Assembly: GCA_963924555.1 (NCBI GenBank)
Contig: OZ004592.1
Location: 5,456,001 to 5,520,000 of the forward strand
Length of the DNA stretch: 64,000 nt
Direction of reading: 5' to 3'
DNA from: Crambe crambe
Lineage: Eukaryota; Porifera; Demospongiae; Poecilosclerida; Crambeidae
Position numbers and translations under genes: made by a program. The notes beneath the pieces are model-generated. The model was not told where the DNA came from and did no database searches. It saw only the letters and a list, made by a program, of their open reading frames with translations. This document shows positions 21,927 through 32,500 of this stretch, one piece after another (within the stretch, counting starts at the first letter, position 1; each line of letters opens with the position of its first letter).

Positions 21927-24900
21927 ATGGCTGAAGTTGGCAGACTGATGCTGATCTACTGCTTGTTGGCACTTGCCATAATATTCACATTTGCAGAAGA
22001 GACCGGCAGTAGTAGCAACCTCAAGTTCACAATAGATTGTGATCCTGCAAGGATTGCAACCTGCGATTCTTCTTCTTTGGAGACTATTGCAACTTCCATC
22101 AACTCTAGTGGAGCATTAGATGTCACTATTTCTATCAGAGTGGCTTCTCTTAGTGTCAAAGGGTTGGCAACATTCAGGGACATTCAGTCGATAGTCATTC
22201 TTGGCGAAAACTCGCAACTAGTCTGTGACTCAAAAGGATCATCAGCACTCAGGTTTTTGTCAGTGGAAAACATCACTCTTCAAGACATTGAAGTCATAAA
22301 CTGTGGCACATTAGTGAGAGGAGGGAGTCCCAACAGTACATATTCAGTGCAAACTGCCATTTACTTCAGAGACTACGACCAAATCACCATACGAGAGATC
22401 TCTGTAGCTCAGAGCAACGGGTGCGGAATCCATTTCGAACACACTAGAGGACACGTACATGTGATTAATTCTAATTTTGTCAATAACACATTGCGAGAAG
22501 AAAAGAGAGGAGGAAATGGAGTGAGAGTTAATGTGAGAGAGTCTGCAAATGCGTCTGAAATCACTTTTGAGAACTGTAATTTCACACAGAATGTGGCAAA
22601 CGGTATTAAATACGACTTTATCTTCTCTACATTGGAAGGCGTACCCATCAGTGGGAGGGGCAGAGGTGGAGGGATGATCGTCACTTTGAGAACCGGTGCA
22701 ACAGAGGTGAAGGTAATCTTGAAGGGTTGCTCTTTTATAAGTAATTCTGCTTTTCTCGGAGCTGGCCTCTCAGCTGAAATTGAGGGAGGAGGCAGGGACA
22801 ATGAAGTGCTGATTGAGGACACGGAATTCATTGATAACGGCTGTCCAAGTGAAGCTCAAAGTGGTGGAGGTGTGTACCTGTCTTTTGAAAATTTAGGACA
22901 AACAACAAACCACAAGATAAGCCTAATAAGAGTCGTATTTGACTCAAACTGCGCAAAAGTAGGCGGGGGAGCTTACTTCTTTTCCAGTCGGTCCGAGATG
23001 CCCAACAATAACTCCATACAATTTGACTACTGCACATGGATAAATAACTCTGCTCACACTGGATCAGCCATTGATATCACACCAAATATCTTCAGTAGAA
23101 ATGAACTTGGTTATTTACCCAAACCACGATTCATAAACTGTTCGTTTATTGAAAACACTATATTAAGTGAAAACCAAGAATCATTTGGAACTGGTACTTT
23201 ATATTTAAGTTTGGTCAGTGTTACATTCGAGTCATCTGTCATGTTCATCAACAACTTTGGTTCTGCTATAGTGATTGTAAATGGGATTGCCGACTTTGTA
23301 TATTCGAATGCAACCTTCATTGGAAACACTGGAGTTCAAGGAGGAGCCATAGAGTTGGTAGGAACGGCATCCATGCTAGTCGGTGCAGGCCAAGAATACA
23401 TGTTTGTAAACAACACGGCTGCTGATAAAGGTGGAGCAATTTACTCATATTTAGTGGACGATAAAGACTTTACTGTTTCTCGGAGTTGTTTCCTCCAGTA
23501 TAGAAGCAAACAAAATAAAGAACACCGCATAACCTTTCCAACCACCAACTGGACTGCGACTCTCACATTCAAAGGGAACAGTGCAAGGTCAAATATAGGT
23601 AACTCTATTTATGCCACCTCTGTCATTCCCTGTCAAGTGGTGAGCTCACCAGCAGGGAAGCATCAGACTGTTAACATATCAGACATTTTCCAACCCCCTG
23701 GAATCATGGGGATCCGTAAAGATGATAGGAATGAAATAGCAACTGAAGGAACTAAGCTAATTCTAAGGAATAGCCTCTTGAAAGCAATCCCAGGAAAACA
23801 AATCGAGTTAGGGGTGAGAATTCTTGATGATTTCAGGAACGAAGTAGGGGCCACGTTGACTGCATTTGTGGCACATGGTGACATAAAGGTTGACTCTATT
23901 TCTTCTTGCATTCGGAATCAAACAATCAAAATTCATGGAAAGGAAGGTAACACTGGAGAACTTGTCCTACAAACATTAGGATCTAGGAAACGCTCACTAA
24001 ATCTGTCGGTCCATCTCCTCCACTGTCCTCCGGGGTATAAACTGGAACAAGAAAGTTGCATGTGTGATGCCTACGCCTATGTTGGCATGCAAGACTGTCA
24101 AGATTACACAGCTTTTCTTACTCCTGGATTTTGGGCTGGCTATGTTAATGCTACTGATGACTCTAAAGAGCTGGTCACTTCGATATGCCCGAAAGGATTT
24201 TGCAAATATGATGATACTGATCTTGTTACCAAGGAGTTGAACAGAGTGGGGCTTCCAAGAGATAGAGCAGACTTGGATGAGGCTATGTGTGGGAAGAAGA
24301 GGAAAGGAGTGCTTTGTGGTGAGTGTAGAGAGAACTTCACCGTTTATTACCACTCTCCCAACTTGAACTGCAACAAGATCAAACCTTACTCCTGTAAGAT
24401 TGGATGGCTCTTCTATATTCTCTCTGAGCTGGTTCCAGTTACGGTTCTCTTCTTTCTTGTTCTGGTTCTGAACATCAGTTTCACCACGGGAGCTGTCAAC
24501 GGTTTCATACTCTTCAGCCAGCTTCTCGACACTCTTTCAATTGAAGCAAGTGGGATCATTGTTTTCTCTCCACCTATAACTGTGTTAAGTACTGTGTACA
24601 AGGTGATTTATGGTTTTTTCAGTCTCAATTTCTTCAATATTGAACCTCTCTCCTTCTGTATCTGGGAAAATGCTTCTGTTCTTGATATGCTGTCATTCAA
24701 GTACATCACAATTGCCTACTCCTTGTTGCTGGTGCTGGGTGTCATCTTCTTCATGAGGTACTGTGCAGCACGATGCCTTGGACGCTACTATTCCATCACT
24801 TCACTCAGAAACTCTGTCATTCATGGACTCTCAGCTTTCCTGGTGCTCTGCTATGGACAATGCATTAAAGTATCTTTCAGCATTCTCTATGGCAAAACTT

Positions 24901-25760
24901 TGAGCACCAGAATACAAAATTCAACTTCTCAAAGTACTCCACCACGCAGGGTCTGGTTCAGTGGGAATGTGGAGTATTTTAGCAATGAACATCTTCCATA
25001 TGCACTACCGGCTTTCTTCATCCTGCTGACCATTGGAGCAGTCCCTCCCCTAGTCCTCCTGGTGTATCCACTATTCAATCGCGTGTTTGCATTCTTCAAG
25101 CTGGAAAATCTCCGCATAGTGCGCTGTTTCAACCGCATAGGCATGCTCAAGCCACTGCTAGACTCATTTCAAGGAAGCTTCAAAGACGACTTCAGGTTCT
25201 TTGCTGGTATCTATTTCTTCTATCGCTGGACGGCTGTAGTCATATATGCTTCAGTCTCTAGCTACAATGCATTCTTCAATGCAGTACAGGCTTTCCTAGT
25301 AGGAATACTAACCGTACACAGCCTATTTCAGCCTTATCAAAAGCGCTGGCACAATATCTTGGATGGGTTGTTGCTAGCTAACTTGATAGTTATCAATGGC
25401 TTCACTGCTATCCACTACTACCAAGTAAGAGTTTACAGGAGCCGAAATATTGATGAGGTTACAGCTAACATCAACATCACAGGAGCCATTCAACTGATCT
25501 TTATATATCTACCTCTTGTCTACATCACACTGTATGCAATAGTCTGTATTCTGGGGAAGACAGTGTGCAAGGTTACAAAGGAGGATTCATCTGGAAGGGG
25601 TTTTGCCTTGGAGATCAGCAAGAAGATCTACCATAAGAGTTTCTCAGCAAGTGAGAGTGATGCCAATTCCGAAGAGAGCCTCCCTTACAGGCTCGTTGGT
25701 AGAGAAGATACCAGCTTTTTTGAAAACACTGAAAACTCAAAGGACATTATCGACACTTAG
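21927..25760 (+). CDS. Beta-helix/polytopic membrane protein, copy E (complete, intronless)
   Basis: Single-exon ORF of 1277 aa, closely similar to D along its whole length: signal peptide, FTIDCDPARIATC mature start, glycine-turn repeats, Cys-rich neck, eight or nine helices and the tail (SLPYRLVGREDTSFFENTE). It differs from D by scattered substitutions and a few codon indels, such as loss of a short stretch near ENTILSENQESF and SPAGKHQ for SPAGYQ. Its upstream region carries a transposon absent from D. Function is unknown. It probably is, or recently was, functional because the frame is intact. Confidence 0.93.
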   Translation: MAEVGRLMLIYCLLALAIIFTFAEETGSSSNLKFTIDCDPARIATCDSSSLETIATSINSSGALDVTISIRVASLSVKGLATFRDIQSIVILGENSQLVCDSKGSSALRFLSVENITLQDIEVINCGTLVRGGSPNSTYSVQTAIYFRDYDQITIREISVAQSNGCGIHFEHTRGHVHVINSNFVNNTLREEKRGGNGVRVNVRESANASEITFENCNFTQNVANGIKYDFIFSTLEGVPISGRGRGGGMIVTLRTGATEVKVILKGCSFISNSAFLGAGLSAEIEGGGRDNEVLIEDTEFIDNGCPSEAQSGGGVYLSFENLGQTTNHKISLIRVVFDSNCAKVGGGAYFFSSRSEMPNNNSIQFDYCTWINNSAHTGSAIDITPNIFSRNELGYLPKPRFINCSFIENTILSENQESFGTGTLYLSLVSVTFESSVMFINNFGSAIVIVNGIADFVYSNATFIGNTGVQGGAIELVGTASMLVGAGQEYMFVNNTAADKGGAIYSYLVDDKDFTVSRSCFLQYRSKQNKEHRITFPTTNWTATLTFKGNSARSNIGNSIYATSVIPCQVVSSPAGKHQTVNISDIFQPPGIMGIRKDDRNEIATEGTKLILRNSLLKAIPGKQIELGVRILDDFRNEVGATLTAFVAHGDIKVDSISSCIRNQTIKIHGKEGNTGELVLQTLGSRKRSLNLSVHLLHCPPGYKLEQESCMCDAYAYVGMQDCQDYTAFLTPGFWAGYVNATDDSKELVTSICPKGFCKYDDTDLVTKELNRVGLPRDRADLDEAMCGKKRKGVLCGECRENFTVYYHSPNLNCNKIKPYSCKIGWLFYILSELVPVTVLFFLVLVLNISFTTGAVNGFILFSQLLDTLSIEASGIIVFSPPITVLSTVYKVIYGFFSLNFFNIEPLSFCIWENASVLDMLSFKYITIAYSLLLVLGVIFFMRYCAARCLGRYYSITSLRNSVIHGLSAFLVLCYGQCIKVSFSILYGKTLSTRIQNSTSQSTPPRRVWFSGNVEYFSNEHLPYALPAFFILLTIGAVPPLVLLVYPLFNRVFAFFKLENLRIVRCFNRIGMLKPLLDSFQGSFKDDFRFFAGIYFFYRWTAVVIYASVSSYNAFFNAVQAFLVGILTVHSLFQPYQKRWHNILDGLLLANLIVINGFTAIHYYQVRVYRSRNIDEVTANINITGAIQLIFIYLPLVYITLYAIVCILGKTVCKVTKEDSSGRGFALEISKKIYHKSFSASESDANSEESLPYRLVGREDTSFFENTENSKDIIDT

Positions 25761-25861
25761 CTAGCTGATGAATACTTATTTACATAATAATTGTGTGCCT
25801 TTTTTCCAACTATTCATAATACAACCCTGTCAGTTGACATGACCTAATTTTTGTAATTCAC

Positions 25862-25939
25862 ATTTTTCTCCATGTTTCCCTGTAGTTTGAGAACTTCTGC
25901 CCTTTGCTTCTTCACCAGAACCTCTTGCTTCTCATTTTC
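25862..25939 (-). pseudogene. CCDC186 exon 6 copy
   Basis: Full-length copy of exon 6 with its acceptor preserved, downstream of gene E. It lies outside the living CCDC186 transcription unit, which ends at 27,136. Confidence 0.85.
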
Positions 25940-26399
25940 CTGCACATAATGACATAGCTAGAGCTGTTTAAATCAAGTGGATTACTTAGTAAAACCACCC
26001 AGTAATCTTGAGAGCTAGAATTCTGTACAATATAGCTAATCATGTTAACTATCCAGTAAACTATCAGTAATCTTGAAAACTACGAAATCATAAACTTGAG
26101 TGGCTATTGTGCCTGTTTCATAATGATGGATAAAAAGATAGCTATGGGATCGTCTCAGTTCAGAAGGAAAATGCTTATCCAGAGTTTTGCATAATGTAGC
26201 ACAGTGCTAATCTCGCAAGCCAGACCCCTTACTGGTATACCCAACCCACTAGCACAATGTGACAATGTCTCAAGGTGTGGAATCAGTCCATCAGTTTTGT
26301 ATGCAAAAAAAATCTCTCGTGTACATAGCTTCACAGTATCATCACTAGTTATGGCCCACCCCATGATTTATAGCTCTATAGAATACCAGTTATGGCCCA

Positions 26400-26945
26400 C
26401 CTGCATGGTGAAATCTTTACTAGAACCAGCTCAGAAAAATAATAAAAGAGCCATCCAGAGCTATAAGGTTTGGTCTCGTCACAGCTTAAGTTGGGTGAGT
26501 GATAGTAAGTGAAGATCTCTCTACACTCACCACAAAGCACACCTTTCTTTTCTTCCAACACATGGCCTCATCCCACAAGTCTGCTCCATCTCTTGGAAGT
26601 CTCACTTGGTTCACAGTCGTGAAGTTGGTGCCATTAGCTATAGTTGCAAAATTGCTCTGGGCAATTGAAGTGGCAAGTTGTTTCAAGTTTTGGTCATGGT
26701 CACATATCCTGCCCAGAACCCAGGCATTAGATATGCTGTAGTCTTATCAATCTGATGTCACAAATGCATTTTTCTTGATCCAGTGTGTATCCTGGAGGAC
26801 AGTGGAGGAGATGAACTGGACGACTCAGTGAATGTTTGCGGGAACCTAATGTTTGTTCTCCGATTTCATCTTCCTATCAAATAGTTCAATTGGGTACATT
26901 ACACTGGAATATCTGGAGTCAACCATTATATTCCCCCTTCTCAAA
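26400..26945 (-). pseudogene. Receptor-family fragment (neck region, copy B type)
   Basis: Eroded minus-strand relic of the neck and preceding region (VRLPRDGADLWDEAMC, GVLCGECREIF), with frameshifts. It is paralogous to 17,520-18,150 but lacks the 53-bp insertion. It lies about 200 bp beyond the 3' end of CCDC186. Confidence 0.85.
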
Positions 26946-27135
26946 TAGCTAATTTTTAGTGTAACTCTGTAACTACCTATTTTAAAGCATCATTATAGAT
27001 AACCACATGTAGTATTCTGTGAAAATTGAAGATATGGAGGGATAATGATTCAGTTATGGAGACAATTTAAAAAAATGTAATGATGAGATTCCTGCAATGA
27101 AAAAAACAAAAACAAAAAAAAACCAAGCAGCTTAG

Positions 27136-28885
27136 CTATCTCTTAGAGCTTTCATATGCTTGCAACTGAGCAGATATTCTCTGGATCTCTCGACCTAGTG
27201 TGTCAATGTTTTCCTGCAAGTAATAACTATGGTGAGAACAAGACCACTCACACATATAGCTAGAGCTAATAGTCCTTAAAGGATGCTCTGGATAGGACAC
27301 TCAAACAGAGAACAAATCTCAGAATAAAGGCAACTAGCTACTTTCAAGATCTAAAATGGACCATCCTAATGGTGTTCTTAGTCAAGAGTTTTCTCTGTAA
27401 GATGCCATGCACGTCCTTCCTACATGCATACCCACCATTTCTCAAATGCCATTTTTCTCTTCATACCACTTTGAGCCCAAGAATGTACTTGGATTCCCAT
27501 CCATACCTTTAATGTGATATTCTTTAACAGTGTGTCTTCCAACACAGACTGCATCTTCTTGTTCATCTCAAGGGAGAGTTCGTAGTTCACCTCTGGAAGC
27601 TTGTAAGCACGCCCAGCAAACACAGTTCCCATAACCCCTCCTTTCTTGGACTGCCGGAGCTTATTCTCGTCAAAAGAAGGTGGGGCCAAAGCTCCACTCT
27701 GTTCCCTCATGATATAGTCCTGAATTATTCTTTGAAGAAGAAGAAGAAGAAGAAGAAGAAGAAGAAGAAGAAGAAGAAGAGAAGTAAACATTATGAGAGT
27801 AGTTATGTACCATGAATCAATACCTGGATTTTTTCTGGCTATCTTCTGTTAGCTGTGTTATATGCTCTTCAAAAAACTCCATTTTCTCTTCTTGCCGAAC
27901 AATTTCTTTCTTCAACAGACACATCTTTTCCACTAGCATCATTTTCTCTGGGTCCATATAGTTGAATTTGTTCATTTCGGGGCTTGAGGTGGCAGCAGTT
28001 CTCTGAGATAAAGTGAGTAGTTTAATTAAGGTGGGCATTATTTAGAATCGTTGTTCCCAATAATGATAATGATCACAGAATGAAAAATATATAGCTCACC
28101 TCATCATCTGAGAGGGGGATAGTTGCTGCAACCCCTACACTTAAGCGGTTCTCATCACTGGCGTTCCCGGCACCAGGTGAAGACAGATCATGTGACTGGT
28201 GAGAGTTGGGACCAGGAGCTGAGGTCACCGTGATTCCTTCCAGGGAGGATTGGGATGAAGCATGTGATATTGGAAGGGTTGCAGGAGGCTCTCTCTCTGA
28301 GGATATGGATGCCTCAAGGTTCTCCACTCGCCTATTATAGACATAAAAATGTAGTGTAGGTCTTCACTTCCATGGAAACAGAAAAGAGGTACTTTTTTTT
28401 CCACATATAATTTATGTAATAGATCATTATGTGTGTATGAGCACAAAGTGGCTGCTAACTTCCAGCTGTGTTGTACATACAAACATACCTGTTACTACTC
28501 TGCAGTTGGCGCTGTAGGTCCTTGATAACATTTGTATTTTTCTTTTTCACTGCTTTCACCAGCTCCCTCTCATCCTCCAGGGCCATTGATAACTGCTCAA
28601 CTAGAATTGAAACAACCACACTCACTGCTACATACATACACAATATTGCAGAACCTTATTTTACCAGCTTTTGTCTTTCCATCAAGTTTGTCAAGGAGTT
28701 CTGACAACTCTGATTGATTTTTCTCTTCCAATCTCCTCAAATCATCCTGTAGCTGTGTTCCTGTTTCGTGACTCTCGGTGAGTTTGGCAGTTAGTGTGTC
28801 CCTTTCAGAGATCAGACTTGTCACCTTAAGAAGAGGAAAGGTGTACTTAATAAAATAATCTATCTTGAATACTATATTAATAACC

Positions 28886-28940
<55 letters not shown>

Positions 28941-29505
28941 CAGCTACCTTGGTTTCCCAATCAGACCTCTCTGCAGTCAATTCAGCATTGGAAGAAGAAA
29001 GCTTTGCCGAGAACGCCAGCAGTTCAGACTCCCTCTCCTTTCGCTTCTCCAGCTCTTTTTCCATGTGCTGGTGGGACTTCTGAAGCTGTGTAAACACCTC
29101 ACGAAGCTGGGAAAACTTGACCCGTTCTCTGTCATTGGGGAGGAGGGGGGACTTAGACTTGTAGCTATTGCATGACACATCAATGCATATACATACCATA
29201 ATATCATAGTAGGAAATTATCATGGATTTAGTAGGAATTTTTCGTGGATTTTGAAAACATGCTTCAATTATATAAACCACAAAATTTTTTTTCATGTTGT
29301 ATAACTATGGTAATACAATGCCTTACTTATCAAAGCCTTGTGTGTGCTGGTCCAACTCGGACATCTCAGCACTCAGTTTCTTGTTTTCTTGCTTCAGTTT
29401 AGCAGCCGATGTTCTCAACCCTTCCAACTCTGCAATTAGCTCTGATATACGACCAGTCATTTCAGATATCTGCAGAATTGCAACAACAGAAAATTTCTGT
29501 TGGAA

Positions 29506-29542
<37 letters not shown>

Positions 29543-32500
29543 CTTGCTCCTTACTTTCTGTTTGTGCTGGAGTACTTCTTCTTGAGATATGTTGTGAGCA
29601 GTCTTTGTGAGTTCTAGCTCCTTAACAGTGAGTTCATGGAGCTCATGCTGATCTGCTATTTCTTGTTCCTGTTGCTTCAGCTCCTCCTCTGTCTTCTTCA
29701 ACTTGATGTCCAGTGTGTTTGAGCGCATGTCTTCAGATTCCTACAAGTATATAAAACTTGCTATCATATAATGAGAAATCTCGTTCATGGTGTTAATGCA
29801 CTAAAACAAGGGAATCTTCACACCCCCATGGAAATGTTACCCCACGGAAATTCATGCCATATGCATATGTATCTCCTACAATCTTAACATTTGGGATTGA
29901 GTCCTCGACTACATAAACTAACACAACTGGGGGTCCAGAGAGGAGGGGAGGGAGAAGGGAAGGGGATGGGGGAGGAGGAGGACAGGAGAGGAGGGGAGGG
30001 AGAAGGAAAGGGGATGGGGGAGGAGGAGGACAGGAGAGGAGGGGAGGGAGAAGGGAAGGGGATGGGGGAGGAGGAGAACAGGAGAGGAGGGGAGGGAGAA
30101 GGGAAGGGGATGGGGGAGGAGGAGGACAGGGGGAGAAGGGAATGGGAGGGGACAGTGGAGGAGGGGAGGAAGAAGGGAAGGGAAGGGGATGGGGGAGGAG
30201 GGGGACAGGAGAGGAGGGGAGGGGACAGGGGATTGTTTTAACCTGATACTGCTGAATCATTTGCTTCAAGTCGGCTCTGATCTGCTCTCCTTCCTCTCTG
30301 GCCTGCTTCAACTTCTTAGTCGTCACTTCCAACTGCGACTTCACATTCTGCAGCCATGCACAGACAGGAGACAGATCACATCACTTCCACACACTACATA
30401 TCTGCTAGTTGATTATAGCTGTGACCCTTTACCAATCTAACCTACAATGTACAGCTGCCACGTAGCATAAACTTTCGTTGCTTCAACAAACACATTGTTG
30501 GTATAAAGCTAGTGTAAAATTTTGTGGTTTTGCCATATAGCTAAATTTACTCCATTTACTCCATGATCTTCCCCAAAATAAAGTAGTACTATAACCTAAT
30601 GTAGCTACAATGAGATACCTTGTGTGCTTCGGTCTCTGACTTCAGCTTATTCTGGGCCCACTTCAGTTTGATGTTCAGAGAGCTCACTTCTTCCTTCTCC
30701 TTTGACAAGTCCTGAGTCAGCTGACTGCACAGAGATTTCTGCAATACACATGGCAAGTGTAACAGAGGAAACTAGGGAAACTAGGGCGGCTAGGGCTAGG
30801 GCTAGGCCATTTTCCTGCTGTCCTGACACTATTACAATAGAAAGATGTGTGTATAAAAGTAGGGCAGCCCTAATGAAAGAGGCCCTGATGGATGAAAGAG
30901 GCCTTGATGAAAGAGCGGGCCCCAATGAAAGAGAAATAGGCCCTGATAACATTGTATGTTAAATACTGTAATTTTATTGCTTCAATCATAAGCACAGCAG
31001 TCCCAAGATTCATACCTAATGTAACTGGTTATTGGGACTCAAGAAGTGAAAAATAAAAGTCATCGATTCTGAATACAGTCCAAGTAGTTCAGCTCGTAGC
31101 AATGGCTGAAACTGGCAGACTAATGCTGATCTATTGTTTACTAGCAATTATATCAGGCACATTCGCAGAAGAGACCGGCAGTAGCAACCTCAAGTTCCCA
31201 CCTATAACTGTGTTAAGTACGGTGTACAAGGTGATTTATGGTTTTTTCAATCTTGATTTCTTCAATATCGAACCTCTCTCTTTCTGTATCTGGGAAAATG
31301 CTTCTGTTCTTGATATGCTGTCATTCAAGTACATCACAGTTGCCTACTCCTTGTTGCTGGTGCTGGGTGTCATCTTCTTCATGAGGTACTGTGCAGCACG
31401 ATGCCTTGGACGCTACTATTCCATCACTTCACTCAGAAACTCTGTCATTCATGGACTCTCAGCTTTCCTGGTGCTCTGCTATGGACAATGCATTAAAGTG
31501 TCTTTCAGCATTCTCTATGGCCTAACATTGAGAACCAGAATACAAAATTCAACATCTCAAGGTACTCCACCACGCAGGGTCTGGTTCAGTGGGAATGTGG
31601 AGTACTTTAGCAACGAACATCTTCGATATGCACTACCAGCTTTCTTCATCCTGCTGACCATTGGAGCAGTCCCTCCTCTGGTCCTCCTGGTGTATCCACT
31701 TTTCAATCGCGTGTTTGCATTCTTCAAGCTGGAAAATCTCCGTATAGTGCGCTGTTTCAACCACATAGGCATGCTCAAGCCACTGCTAGACTCATTTCAA
31801 GGAAGCTTCAAAGACGACTTCAGGTTCTTTGCTGGTATCTATTTCTTCTATCGCTGGACGGCTGTAGTCGTATATGCTTCAGTCTCTAGCTACGATGCAT
31901 TCTTCAATGCGGTACAGGCTTTCCTAGTAGGAATACTAACCGTACACAGCCTATTTCAGCCTTATCAAAAGCGCTGGCACAATATCTTGGATGGGTTGTT
32001 GCTAGCTAACTTGATAGTTATCAATGGCTTCACTGCTATCCACTACTACCAAGTAAGAGTTTACAGGAGCCGAAATATTGACGAGGTTACAGCTAACATC
32101 AACACCACAGGAGCCATTCAACTGATCTTGATATACCTGCCACTTGTCTACATCACACTGTATGCAATAGTCTGTATTCTGGGGAAGACAGTGTGCAAAG
32201 GTAGAAAGAAGGATCCATCTGGAAGGAGTTTTGCCTTGAAGGAGATCAGCAAGAAGATCTACCATAAGAGTTTCTCAGCAAATGAGAGTGATGCCAATTC
32301 CGAAGAGAGCCTCCCTTACAGGCTCATTGGTAGAGAAGATACCAGCTTTTTTGAAAACACTGAAAAACTCAAAGGACATTATCGACACTTAGCTAGCTGA
32401 TGAATACTTATTTACATAATAATTGTGTGTGCCTTTTTTCCCAACTATTCATAATACAACCCTGTCAGTTGACATGACTTAATTTTGTATTACTCACATT

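Noticed and set aside
28865-29083. ORF with a poly-Asn run
   Set aside because: It is an (AAC)n microsatellite plus antisense of CCDC186 exon 11.
29891-30241. 116-aa Gly/Glu-rich ORF
   Set aside because: It is a translation of the purine-rich minisatellite within a CCDC186 intron.
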